A stretch of 64,000 bases of DNA from Megalonaias nervosa (lineage: Eukaryota > Mollusca > Bivalvia > Unionida > Unionidae), in NCBI GenBank assembly GCA_016617855.1, contig JAECUM010003674.1, positions 1 through 64,000 of the forward strand, written 5' to 3'. The translations under genes were made by a program, and so were the position numbers. Shown one piece after another: positions 1-53,663 of the stretch (its first letter is position 1; each line of letters begins with the position of its first letter). Below the pieces are notes generated by a model. That model searched no databases. It had not been told where the DNA came from and saw nothing but the letters and a program-made list of their open reading frames with translations.

Positions 1-153
1 CAGTCCTAACACTAACCTCTTAATGCTGAGCGCCAAGCGAGGCAGCTGTTAGCACCATTTTTGTAAGTCTTTGGTATGACTCAGCCGGGGATCGAACCCA
101 CGACCTCCCGCATCCGAGGCGGATGCTCTAACCACTAGGCCACCGGAGTGGTC
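1..153 (-). mobile_element. tRNA-headed SINE, family A, copy 1 (cut by window edge)
   Basis: On the minus strand this begins GACCACTCCGGTGGCC and continues as a tRNA-like head. The head has an A-box-like segment (TGGCCTAGTGG), a perfect anticodon-type stem (GCATC/GATGC) and a B box (GGTTCGATCCC). A family-specific body follows (CAAAGACTTACAAAAATGG, then GCTCAGCATTAAGAGG). The same order recurs at 811-1099, 40142-40465, 51427-52341 and 57336-57634, so this is a dispersed retroposon and not a tRNA gene. The 3' tail lies left of the window. Confidence 0.85.
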
Positions 154-660
154 GGGAATCAAGTGCAGTGACAATTCAATACTGCAAACAGAGATAGTGC
201 GATCTACACACTGAGTATTGCAAACAGAGATAGTGTGATCTACACAGTCAAATATCAAGTGTAGTGACAATTCAATACTGTAAACAGTGTGATCTACACA
301 CTGAATACTGCAGAGAGAGATAGTGCAATGTACACATTCAGATATCAAGTGTAGTGACAATTCAATATGCAAAACAGTGACACTGCAATCTACAGAGTGA
401 AGCATTAAATATAATGACAAATTCAATACTGCAAACAGATAGTGCAATCTACACTGAAGTACATGTATCAAGTGTAGTGACAATTCAATACTGTAAACAG
501 AGATATTGCAATCTACACACTGAAGTATCAAGTGTGGTGACAATTCAATATGTAAAACAGTGACACTGAAATCTACACAAGTTTTTTAGTGACCATGAAA
601 TACCACATGTAGTGACAATTCAATATTGCAATATTGCAAACAGAGATAATGCAATCTTTA
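154..660. repeat. Degenerate minisatellite next to SINE A copy 1
   Basis: Variants of TAGTGACAATTCAATACTG followed by GCAAACAGAGATAGTGCAAT and a TCTACACACTGAA segment recur at irregular 55-90 bp spacing, about seven times. The minus-strand open frame through it (to 49) is a by-product of the repeat. The array starts exactly where the SINE head ends. Confidence 0.8.
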
Positions 661-810
661 CAAGAGACTTTATTTTTTGGTTGTTTTGGCATGCTTACTT
701 TTTCTAAGCCAGGACTGGCACAAGTAAGAGCATTAACAATGAGGATGAAAAGTTCAAGCTGATAAAAAGTTGATCTGCTGGACTGTGTGTGAATGTGTCT
801 GTGTCTGTGT

Positions 811-1099
811 GATTTGGATTTTTAACGTAGCTTTAAAAAATTTTCCGCCATATCGCTACAATGTCTGTAGTGTGGCAGTTTATAGTGACATCTAGCATTG
901 GAGCATCATGTAACACCCAGTCATTTTATTCTGACACCAGGCCAACCATTCCTAACATTAACCTCTTAATGCTGAGCATCTAGTGAGGCAGCTGTTAGTA
1001 CCATTTTTGTAAGTCTTTGTAATGACTTGGCCGGGGTTTGAACCCACGACCTCCCACATCTGAGGCAAATGCTCTAACCACTAGGCCACTGAAGCAGTC
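811..1099 (-). mobile_element. SINE family A, copy 2
   Basis: Near full-length diverged copy. On the minus strand the head is at 1099 and the tail ends at about 811 with GCTACGTTAAAAATCCAAAT followed by a CA-rich stretch. The B box is mutated (GGTTCAAACCC), so Pol III activity is doubtful. Compared with the 40142 copy it lacks part of the body around the ATCATGC segment. Confidence 0.82.
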
Positions 1100-2220
1100 C
1101 ATGTGCTGGACTGATGCCGTAGGGACACAGATGCCCAAACGTTTCTGCCCCCTGTCTAGTTTATATCCAGTATTTTCTGGCTGTGTCCCTGACATAAATC
1201 ATATCCACTCAGGTTAGATTTGGTTCCCTTACATAATCCTCCTATATACATTATCAGGCTAATTTTTTATTATTCCTGCCCATAAAACTTACCGAATCCA
1301 TCATGTGTACTTGTGTTTGATAGGGAAGTACTACCCAAAGGGCCATTTCTTTGAGGGTAAGAAAGAAACCCATTAAACCCAATGTTAGGATTTTCCCATG
1401 GTTATTTTCCCACAAGAGAGTGCACATTACATAACTACTCTGTGTTTAATAGTTCTGTCTCAATGACCTGGACTAGGTCAAGGTTTGTGACTTTGAACTA
1501 AGCTTTATGTGCATAAACCATTATTTCCTTAACGAACTTAACATGACCAAGACCCCGGACCTTAAGATACCAAAATCAAAATGGTTTTAGCCCTTGCAAA
1601 CCATCCAGCAAGTTGGTGACTGTAAATAGTGGACAACTCAAACTACTGTGTGGAAAAACAATGTTCTTCTTCCAGTCAAAATGACCTTGACCTTTGATCT
1701 TTTAAACCCCTCTCCAAAAAAGAGGGTTGTTTCTTATCCAACTGTCAAGCCATCCACAATGTTTGGTAACTGTAATGGTGGACAACTTGAGTTACTGTGA
1801 GGAAATAAAATTGGTAACAGACAAAGAATGGACAGACAGATAAACAAAATAACAAAATATGTTTTGCCTTATGGCTGGTGTATATAAATGTGGGTTTAAA
1901 ACAAAAGGTGCCACTGTACAGTTAAATCATTACAAGGACAAGGACAAAATATCCACTTCCATTTTTGGATCATTAGAAAAAGCTTACAGGGTTCTGTTTA
2001 CACTATGAAATCCAGCATAGTTTGTAAAATTTAATTAAAACATAGATGATTTAAATTCTGAAATTAAATTTATAGAAAAATAGAAATATGTGATGATGTC
2101 ATAAGAACAAGTCACAGTAGCAATTCACCAATCAAAACACTTTGATGCTGTCATGTGAGGTTGGATAACACTCAGAGAGACAGGATTGGCTTGGTGTTTT
2201 CCAGAACACCAACATGAGAA
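1100..2220. other. No gene; degenerate 'gacctt' interspersed repeat
   Basis: No coding signal seen. Between about 1450 and 1870 there are phrases such as CTTGACCTTTGATCTTTTAA and 'caagccatccacaatgtttg' that recur in diverged form at 46.2-46.9 kb and 59.1-59.7 kb. This is an old interspersed repeat of a kind common in mollusc genomes. Confidence 0.6.
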
Positions 2221-2335
2221 GGTTATTTAGTGCTAAGGCAATTGGCCCAAGGACACACAGTGGTAGCTGACACAGGCTAATCCTTGGTGCGATTCAAACT
2301 GGAACCCTTTAGGTCCAGCACGCTTCAATTTGTTG
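2221..2335 (-). mobile_element. SINE family C, copy 1 (fragment)
   Basis: On the minus strand a weak B-box-like GTTTGAATCGCACC is followed by TGTGTCCTTGGGCCAATTGC, the same order as at 30481-30606, 41713-41850 and 48338-48471. The shared core is TGT(C/G)CC followed by an AAGG...CACTTA-type motif. The copy is short and diverged. Confidence 0.6.
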
Positions 2336-2454
2336 CCTCTTAATGTCAGTAAATGGGGCTATTCTACATCCCCAATCTCTGAAAAATCCCTTTCTATAAT
2401 GATAGGCGATATGAAAAATGACCATCTTCAATTTTTGGCTTGGTTTAGATAAAT

Positions 2455-2800
2455 CCGTATTACCCAAGGGGTATATAAGTTCACAGGCTACCTATGTGTA
2501 TTACCCAAGGGGTATATAAGTTCACAGGCTACCTATGTGTATTGCCCAAGGGGTATACAAATTCACAGGCTACCTATGTGTATTACCCAAGGGTATACAA
2601 GTTCACAGGCTACCTATGTGTATTACCCAAGGGGTATACAGGTTTACAGGCTACCTATGTGTATTACCCAAGGGGTATACAAGTTCACAGGCTACTTATG
2701 TATATTACAAAATGGATATACAAGTTCACAGGCTACCTATGTATATTATATAATGGGTATATAAGTTCACTGGCTACCTATGTGTATTACCCAAGGAATA
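2455..2800. repeat. 41-bp minisatellite, about 8 copies
   Basis: The unit joins ATTACCCAAGGGGTATATAA to GTTCACAGGCTACCTATGTG plus one base. Copies are 85-98% alike by eye and the last two are degenerate. Because 41 is not a multiple of three, the three plus-strand open frames here are frame-shifted readings of one repeat and not genes. Confidence 0.92.
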
Positions 2801-2880
2801 TTTGGTCATTTGAGACCACTGAAATAATGTCTAGTGATAAAGACTGCAATGTTTACAAGCACTCTGGCTGTAGACATTAG

Positions 2881-4180
2881 TGACAGATCATTTAATGGGG
2901 GGTGGGGTTGAAGAAAAAAAATCAAGTCCAACCCTTAAATAGTTTGAAAAAAATATTCTTTCCATAAGCTGAAGAAAAATACCTTAACTAATTATATAAT
3001 TAATATAAATTGAAACAAATTATCTTGTGGTTAAAGAAAACAAATATCCTAGTTCCAAAAACATCATGTCCCACACCCACACCCCTCCAAAAATTAAATG
3101 GTCGGTTCTTTAGTGAAGATGACAAGTTTTGTGATCAGCATTGTTTTATATACATGTAATACAAATAACTCATACTGATTGAGATGGTGGCATTTTAAAT
3201 AAAAATATTGACTAATGTAGTTTCTGATCAAATCACAAAGAAAGGTTAAAAGATGTAAACCAAGATAATCAATGTGCCAAAAATGCATTATCAACACACA
3301 AAGAATGAATTTTGATTGCCAATTTCTAGTAAATGTCAACAATAATATTAAATCATCATACAATTCATGGCAAACACTATACTAACAAATTTCAGTCAGG
3401 ATCCATTAAAAAGAAAAACAATATTTACCCACAATACTTTCAAAACATTGAGGGTATATTGAAAAATAAAGTTGCATCCACTTAAATTACATTTAGCTAA
3501 ATACATTATTTACAAACAAGAATAACATAATTTTGCTCATGATCTTATCTCATCTTTGTCTTGTCCCTAATTATTCATGACTAGTTACACTTATGGGAAT
3601 TTTTCGTCTTCTTGCTAATAAAGTCCACCACTCACCCACCCCACAAGTGTTCTGTAGAAACTTGTGTGTAAAATCTTAGCACAAAATTAAATAGCTATGC
3701 TCCCATTCTGCAATCAGTAGAAATGATACACATGTCCAACCCATGCATGTCATATCTGCAGCATTTGCTGGACTTTCCCCAACCAATATGTATCTCCAGC
3801 ATTTCCTGGATCTACTGCTTACCTAACTCTACCAGCACTCCTGAACGAGAGACAAAAATCTCAAGCATTTAATAACTTTTAGCATTTTATACACTGTAGC
3901 AAACAGTGTTATATGTAACAATATTTCCAATACTTATTGATGATTTGTTATTTGGTTTAAATGTGAATGTGTTTGATATCAGACACATCTTCACACATAT
4001 CCTGTTCTAAATAATATTTAGTTTCCATATATGGCAAAATGTTCACAAATTTGCATGTATGCCAACAGGAGACCAGTAGTGGTTAGATTGTATTTATAAT
4101 TCTCAGCATTTTTTAAATGTCCACCATCTCTAGGTGAGACATCCCCAACATTTTATTTAAGAGTTTATAACAGGTATACT
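2881..4180. other. No recognisable feature
   Basis: AT-rich unique-looking sequence. The 89-codon minus-strand frame at 3094-3363 has no domain, no splice context and composition like its surroundings. I see no gene here. Confidence 0.6.
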
Positions 4181-4274
4181 TAATTACCATTTCCATTATT
4201 AGGTGCATATGGAATTGCCATTTCCATTATTAGGTGCATATGGAATTGCCATTTCCATTATTAGGTGCATATGG
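4181..4274. repeat. 31-bp tandem repeat, 3 copies
   Basis: Three nearly perfect head-to-tail units built from CCATTTCCATTATTAGGTGC plus ATATGGAATTG. Confidence 0.93.
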
Positions 4275-5501
4275 AGTTTTCCATTTCTTGAAAACAGCTC
4301 TTTGTTTATTGGTTATTACTGTCTGTTTCAGTGACAAAGATTCATGCTTAAAATTAATGAGCTTGGGAGTATGAAATTTGCCTGTGTTTTATAACCAAAC
4401 ATTCAAAGACTTCATTATTTACAAAGTTAAATATTTTGTTTACATATAGTTAGCCTGAACATTCATCTTTATTTCCAAAAAGCTTTTATTCTAATCCATC
4501 ATGAATATTTCTCAAACTTGTCTTTTTCTGAAGTAGGTTCCCCAAGCCATTGTCCGAGTTTCCATAGACATTTTGTATCGTACAGCTAATATTAATGGTT
4601 GTGAACTTCGATCCACATAATGGTTTATATGAGTCATGACATTTCATATAAAGTTTTCTTTACTATTATATTTTCTTGAATAAAAACCTAAATATTACTT
4701 TAAAAAGTAAAAACAACAATTTATTACAGAACATGGATAATATGAAACAATTTTCCTCAGCCCATGAAATTGAAGTCATCCAGGTCTGGCTGCATCACCA
4801 AAATAATATTTGGAAATTTATCCATGTGAACTTGTCTGTTGCTGATGATTGAAAATATGTCTAAATGCAGACATTATTGAAAACATGTCTAAATGCAGAC
4901 CTTATTGACAGCTTTCTGTAGATGATAAATGTGAAATCAACAACAACTATCGAGTGGATGGATATATGATACATCTCAAAATATAACTGAAATGACTCAA
5001 AATCAATTTCTGAACCTACATCAGATCAAGTTTACACCATAAATCTGCACAAAAAAGCTGTTTCCATGCCTACTTCAAATATCTCATTAAACACCAGGTG
5101 GGAAGTTACTTATATACTTACTCTTGCAGAAATTATTAACTTTTACCAAGGCATTGAGTAGGGGGAAATGAAATTCAAAGAAACTGATGAACACCTATAA
5201 TGTACAAAAGGAAATGACAAATTATAAGTTATAGTGATAATAAACAATGCTGGTACATTTTGCAATTATAGATCTTCAGTGAACCTATCTATAGTTCCTT
5301 TTAACTGTTGCTGCTGATGGTTATTATGTTTGATGCACTTATATTTATGAAGCAAATTTTTTTGGGGTGGGTGGGGGAATTACATATTATTGTCATCAGA
5401 ACATATCATACTTTTCCTGTGTGCCTAATTGCTAATGATTCTTTTGGGCACGCATAAGTTCTTGACTGAATTGCCTTCTATTGCAAAATTGGAAATGATA
5501 T
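4275..5501. other. No recognisable feature
   Basis: AT-rich sequence with no long frame and no recognisable repeat. A short direct duplication around 4860-4910 (TGTCTAAATGCAGAC twice) is the only structure noted. Confidence 0.55.
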
Positions 5502-5650
5502 AAATTAGGGTTATTAAAGATGAATGCATCGCTAAGGGTCAGGGACAATGGCAAAAATTAGGGCTATTAAAGATGAATGCATCACTAAGGGTTAGGCTTA
5601 ATGACAAAAATTGGGGTTATTAAAGATGAATGCATGACTAAGGGTCAGGC
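5502..5650. repeat. 53-bp tandem repeat, 3 copies
   Basis: Units start at 5502, 5555 and 5608 and share TTATTAAAGATGAATGCAT and CTAAGGGT(C/T)AGG. Confidence 0.88.
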
Positions 5651-6900
5651 TCGCAACAGTTTGCTTTTGGCAAGACCTTAAACCGGGAAACTTATGCTAG
5701 AAACACAACATTAGAAAAGATGGCCATTCAGGGGGCATTACTCTTATAAATAAAGACATGATATACAGGGAATTAAACTCATTAAGATAAAATCAGTATA
5801 GCAATATAAAGTTGTATGCCAACACTGGTTGAAATCCATCAATCCTTGGTAAAGAAAAGCAGAAAATAATCAAAGTCAGGCAGTTGGACCATCAAGGGCA
5901 ATAACTTGTGTGAATGTTTTGGAATGCTAACAATAAAACTTATTTACGGTCTTGTTAATGTAAAGCTGCAATCTAAATTTGGTTGAAATCTAATAATCTG
6001 CAGGATCCAAATTTAGCAGGACTTGCAAGTGAGGGGGGGTCATAACTGTTTTAAATGATTAGCAGGACTTGCAAGCAGGGGGGGGTCATAACTGTTTTAA
6101 ATGATTAGCAGGACTTGCAAGCAGGGGGGTCATAACTGTTTTAAATGATGATGTCAGTTGCTGGAAATGGAACTCATTTAAGGTCTCATCAGCATGTAAT
6201 CTTGTGACAAATTTGGATGAAATTCAATTGTACCGCCAAGACCAAAGTAAGGATAAGCCATCAAGGGGCATAACTCTTTAAATATCATCAAGAGGCACAA
6301 CTCCTGTAAATGAAGATGTGGAATGCTAGAAATTAAACTCATTCAAGGTCTCATTGATATAAAAATGCTTGCCAAATAAGTTGAAATCCACAGATCCTAA
6401 GTGAAGTTATGTCAAAGTGAACAGGATAAGCAATTATTGGGCATAACTTATGAAAAAGAAATTATGCAATGCAATAAATCAAATTCATTCAAGGTCTCAT
6501 CAGTATTAAGCTTCATGCCAAATTTGTTTGAATAGAACAAAAAAAAATATGCTGCTCAAACCAAGTCAAAAGGACTGTCAGTCATGGGGCATAACTCCTG
6601 AAAATGAAGCTGTGGAAAACTGGAAACAAATTCACAAGATGTCTCATCAATAAAAGGCTTTGTGTCCTATCTGCTTTAAATCCAGCAATTGTTGGCAAAG
6701 TTACATGGCTGAAACAAAGTCAGAAGGACATGTAATTAGGGGCCATAGCTCATTCCAAATGATGACATAAAAGGTTGAAAATCCATCTTTTTCAAAGTCG
6801 CAATGTAAAGTTATCTTGCAATAACTTAACTGTCGACAAACAGACATCTGGACATGAATACTATAGAGCTCTGTTGACTTCATCAAGCACTAATTAAAAC
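5651..6900. repeat. Degenerate 'cataactcc' interspersed repeat block
   Basis: Phrases of the type 'catcaaggggcataactc', 'aaggtctcatcag' and 'caaatttggttgaaatcc' recur every 100-150 bp and again, diverged, at 22.1-23.06 kb, 25.13-25.96 kb and 29.56-29.93 kb. This is an old interspersed or locally duplicated repeat without coding capacity. Confidence 0.65.
6014..6149. repeat. 46-bp tandem repeat, 3 copies
   Basis: Units start at 6014, 6060 and 6106 with TAGCAGGACTTGCAAG, a run of six to eight G, then TCATAACTGTTTTAAATGAT. The array grew inside the interspersed block that surrounds it. Confidence 0.92.
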
Positions 6901-7905
6901 TAGCTAGTACAAAATTTTAGAGGGATGAATAGATTTAGCAGTGGCAAAGCGGCATAATAAAACGTTCAACTAAGTTGAGATTAAGATCATTTTATCTTGT
7001 TCCAGAGAAATAATCAGAAATCCCAACTAGTAGACCCATCAGGTTATTATTGCCACTTCATCTATATAAACTGTTCATGCTACTCAAAAAATGAATCCAA
7101 ATTTATCTGGGTCATACTATGCAATGTCGGTACAAACTTTGGAGAAAAAAGAACAGTAGGCTTTGAGGTAATGGAAAAGTAACATGAGAAAAGAGCTCTA
7201 ATTCACATGTGCCCCTAAATCTTTTGTGATATAATTAGAGGCATCAAAAGACAAAAAAACTGCTAAATGAAAATGAATACCTTAACCACTATCCTTCCAG
7301 AGATGCTGCTACAACTGCAGGTAATGAAAAGCGCTGATGCTAATTTTACTGCTGTGACTCTATAACAAACTATCTCACCACCGTTACTACAAGTCTAGGA
7401 CTTTCACAAAAGGGGTTGTTATTTTGCTCACAAAAGGGGTTGTTATTTTGCTTGCAATAGCTAACTCTCTCTTGTTAAACAAAAATATTTACCATTCCAA
7501 ATGGCATGAAAGAGCTTTGAACCACCCCATGCATTATCACTAATATTAATGTGAGACACATAAGTATAATAATTACAGGATTCTCTGGGAAATGTATTAT
7601 TTACATCAATGAAGATAATTACATCTGCATGCATGGTAAACCATTAGAGGTATTACTTTTTACCCACAGGGAGTGTGCATTGAGGTGTAATGTTCTATTT
7701 TCATAAAGTAATTATCTAATAGAATGACTGCACATTCTTAGTCAGGATCAATATTCATTATCACTGAAACGAAATTCTCCCGCAGTGCAATACAATAGAG
7801 TTATTCCACTGCAATCCAATAAACAAGGTCCTATTTCCACAGCACCTTGACCCAAAGTCACAAAACATTTTAATGTGCAGAATTTCTCATCTGCATCACA
7901 ATTTT
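6901..7905. other. No gene seen
   Basis: A 27-bp direct duplication at about 7398-7452 (CACAAAAGGGGTTGTTATTT twice) is the only clear structure. Short open frames here have no family resemblance. Confidence 0.55.
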
Positions 7906-8060
7906 AGCAGAACCTGAAATGTGTGACAATTTTTAATGTTGAATGGATGATCTGTAAATTGAGCAAGAATCCTATAATGTCTTCGGTTTGCTTCATTATG
8001 AAAGTTGCCCTGCAGTATTGTTGGTAAGAAGACTGTGACATTATAGTTTTATTAGTAAAA
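7906..8060 (-). repeat. Displaced copy of the exon 8 acceptor and adjoining intron 7
   Basis: This segment aligns over about 150 bp with 11743-11890, the start of exon 8 plus intron 7. Shared stretches include AGCAGAACCTGAAATG, GTTGAATGGATGATCTGTA and GAAGACTGTGAC. It keeps the splice acceptor and the first 8 nt of exon 8 (GTTCTGCT on the minus strand), then diverges into unrelated sequence with an in-frame stop. It also holds one unit of the 32-bp motif that forms the large array at 11858-13200. It is either a duplicated intron fragment or a relic of a duplicated exon whose coding part is lost. Confidence 0.85.
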
Positions 8061-8956
8061 TTTTGTTTTGCATTATTAGCATCCAAGAAAAGTAACTGTA
8101 TCAGTCTGAGAGAATAAGAGTAACTGATATTTTTGAAAAATATAAAGTAACACATTAATTGCATAGTACATTGACTAGGAATGGTGTTATTATTGCAAAT
8201 GTGTGTGTGATATTAGCGGATCTTAAGAGTTGCAAAACATCCAGTATGATCGATCCACTGATTTCACAAGCTTGTAAGTGATAATACGCCTTTCCTGGTC
8301 AACATATTATACTAATTCACCCCTCATTTTGGAGAATTTTGTTGATAAATGATGTTGTTAGTGATGTTGTAACTCATCAGTTTTGTACAATGTTGTAATT
8401 CATCAGTTTTGTACAGTGAAGTGTCTCACCATTAGAAACTAAACACAGACAATGTAAAACTCGAAGATGATTTGCTATCTCCATTTGACAAATGGCAGCT
8501 ACTTCAGTAAGCTTTTAAATGTTGCCAACATGACTACTGTACTTTTGTTACTGTGTGGATTTTGAAACTATGCATAAATTATTTGAATAATACCTTGTTT
8601 TGATTCCATAACTGGTGTTAACTTCTTGAAAGTACTGGGATGAGAAGGGGGGGGGGGTATTCATGTGATGTCATAAGGTAGTTCCATGTTACTGACTGGG
8701 GATACAGAATCAGAAAGTGTTAGTAGGTGTCAGAGGTGTCCATATTAGATTTGTGGAAAATGTAAAGATGGAGCTACATATCATTTATAAGTACAGACAA
8801 ACCTGTCAATAGAGGCCACCCATGGGAAAAGGCTATCCTTTGTATACATGTGGCCTCTGTACACAGGTACACCTTTCAAAATTGTTTTTTAAACAAATAC
8901 CATCCACTGAATATCATTATTATCATTACTATTATTAATTACTATTATTATTGTTA

Positions 8957-8999
<43 letters not shown>

Positions 9000-10533
9000 C
9001 ATCATCATCATCATTAAAATTATTATTATTACATTATCTTTTTTTATTATTATTACATTATCAAGTTTGTTTTACGTGCACTATTCAACAAATCATAAAA
9101 TTTGCATAAATGTTGCTCTCCCCAAATTTTCATTCCACACAAGATTACAACATCTTGCTTCCTTCAATCCATCCTATAGAGTAAATCATCATGGACTTAA
9201 AATAAGCACTGATCTTTCTATGTTTTGTGCACCATGACAAAACATTCATTTTGTTACTGATTGACAGCTTAAGTACAACTGTAAAATCCAGGACTAATTC
9301 CTTGGTTGGCTAACTTGTACAAATTAGGCTTGGAAACAGTATATTTCTTGCTTCAAAAACAATAAGTGGATTAGCCATTTGCTCAACTTGCCAAGGTCAA
9401 AAGACAGTCACCTTAAGTGTTGTGTGAGACCTGTGAAGAAGAGGAAATCAAAAGAAGCTGTTTAAGACCGATGAACTGAAATTTCGCCTACCTTTATAGA
9501 CAAGTATTAAATACCGAATAATCCCTGACCATAATGAAAAGAGATTAACTTGTATCTCTTCTCAAATATGAACTAGAGATAGCTTTAATTTGCAGTGAAA
9601 TAGATGATGATATCAAACTATATGTCACTGTAGTACAAAAAGTGATATCCATTTCTGCTGCGATAACAGAACTACCTTACCCACCATCCAGCAATGAATT
9701 ATTTTGACCCTCATACCTGATGATAATACTGTCTCAATTTCAAATCAGACATGCTGACTTATATTTGTTAAATTGACAATGTGACAGGAGAACAGTGAGT
9801 ACATGTGAGATAAGACATGTCTGTACACTGATTCATGTGATACTCCTTGATCTAAGCTGCCTTGTAGGAAATGTTTACTTTAAATATTGAGAATTATCAC
9901 TGTAGATAACTCTGTTGACTGCTTTAAGACACTGAGAAACCACTGTTTGGTTAGGAAACACCTGGCCACTGATTGCAGACAGCATGTGACCATTCCACAA
10001 GACATTTATGTAGGAAATTGCCAGGGGGAAAATAAAATGGCTGTTATATGACCAGGTGCCTGCTAGGCAAAGTTGACAAGTCAGTTTTAACTGTATATAA
10101 AAAAATACTGTATTTACCCAACAGCAAATGTCTTAATTATGATCTTTTGGCCTGTTATTTGTCTGATAATGTAGGTCTATGATGTTTGTTTATAAAATCA
10201 AAAATATAATGAACAACATAGACCCCATTTGATGGCACATTATGCAAGGACAGATCTATATCTATGCTGCTTGTTGATGTGTGACCATTACACATAGATA
10301 AATACAGTATGGTGGTCCCCCACTATGAAGTACTGCAGTATAGCATAACCCCTGGTATTACACTATTAAGGACGTGATTTCACTGGTTGAATTAAATTTT
10401 GCAATGTAATGTACCCCAGTATAAGATGACTTCACCTATAACATCTTACATTTTTATGGCTTCCTTGAACAGTGTTATATTGTATTGAGGAAGTGAATAT
10501 AATGTAATCTCTCACTATAAAACAATTTGGTAA
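8061..10533. other. No gene seen; contains a TTA microsatellite
   Basis: AT-rich, no long frame. A G-run lies near 8647. A 28-bp direct repeat (ATCAGTTTTGTACA twice) sits at 8340-8415. At 10317-10500 there are 'tcactataa / ttatagtga'-type inverted-repeat words related to the following array. Confidence 0.5.
8917..9056. repeat. (TTA)n microsatellite with (ATC)n core
   Basis: Imperfect TTA/TAT triplets, a run of at least 14 perfect units near 8960-8997, then about six ATC triplets. Confidence 0.92.
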
Positions 10534-10599
10534 AACACACACACACACACATGCACGCATGCACGCACGCACACACGCACACACACACACACACACACA
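10534..10599. repeat. (CA)n microsatellite with GCAC interruptions
   Basis: CACACACA runs are broken by GCATGCACGC-type units in the middle. The tract directly abuts the following minisatellite. Confidence 0.93.
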
Positions 10600-11140
10600 G
10601 AGGCTGAATTGACAAAAGCTAATAGTGTTATAGTGAGAGATTTCTATATAAGTAGATGAATGGATAAAAGCTGATAGTGTTATAGTGAGGGATTGCTATA
10701 TAAAAGTAGATGAACTGACAAAAGCTGATAGTGTTATAGTGAGGGCTTGCTATATATGTATTAAGCAGATGAACTGACAAAAGCTTAGTGTTATAGTGAG
10801 GGATTGCTATATAAAAGTAGATGAACTGACAAAAGCTGATAGTGTTATAATGAGAGATTGTTATACATGTATAAGTATCACAATATGGACAAAAGCTGAT
10901 TGTGTTATAATGAGGGATTGTTATATATGTATAAGTAGATGAACTGACAAAAGCTGATAGTGTTATAATGAGGGATTGTTATATATGTATAAGTAGCACA
11001 ATATGGACAAAAGCTGATTGTGTTATTATGAGGGATTGTTTTATATGTATAAGTAGATGAACTGACAAAAGCTGATAGTGTTATAGTGAGGGATTGCTAT
11101 ATATGCATAAGTAGCACAATATGGACAAAAGCTGATACTG
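10600..11140. repeat. Minisatellite of about 54-60 bp units, 9-10 copies
   Basis: The unit contains GAACTGACAAAAGCTGATAG, then TGTTATAGTGAGGGATTGCT and a variable ATATATGTATAAGTAG end. Two alternating variants (TAGATGAACTGAC and TAGCACAATATGGAC) indicate a two-unit higher-order period in the second half. The 'tatagtgaggga' words resemble those at 16.6-17.1 kb. Confidence 0.88.
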
Positions 11141-11529
11141 ATACCAGCTTTAAAATTCCAGTGCCTTATGTGTTATTTGCCAAGAATGTTTTGTCTATCT
11201 GACAGAGTATTTGACATTAGCATGATGCCATGTATTTATTTACCCATGAGATGCATCATTAACATGCAATTTAATGCAGTCCGGCATCTAATGTGATGAA
11301 ACAACACAGTATCATGCAACAGAATCATAATGTTACCTAACACAGGTATTTTTATCAGTTTTGCTTACATGTTAATGAGAAAGTAGGCAAAAAATTTAAG
11401 TAATCATCAAGACTGGCATAGATAGAGAAATGAAATCCACATGACAAAACTGCTTCAGGCATTGTTTTGATGTAAATTTCCCTATCTAAACCACCAGTTA
11501 ACAGCAAATTGCCTGTGGAATTTACTTAC

Positions 11530-53663
<42,134 letters not shown>

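Noticed and set aside
2494..2880. Overlapping plus-strand frames of 72-128 codons
   Set aside because: They are three frames of the same 41-bp tandem repeat, and 41 is not divisible by three; no coding gene.
9412..9430. A 19-nt minus-strand candidate exon with good acceptor (cttcttcacag) and gtgact donor, in phase with exon 8
   Set aside because: It fits the phase, but the six residues have no family support and a 19-nt exon arises easily by chance. Only RNA evidence could rescue it.
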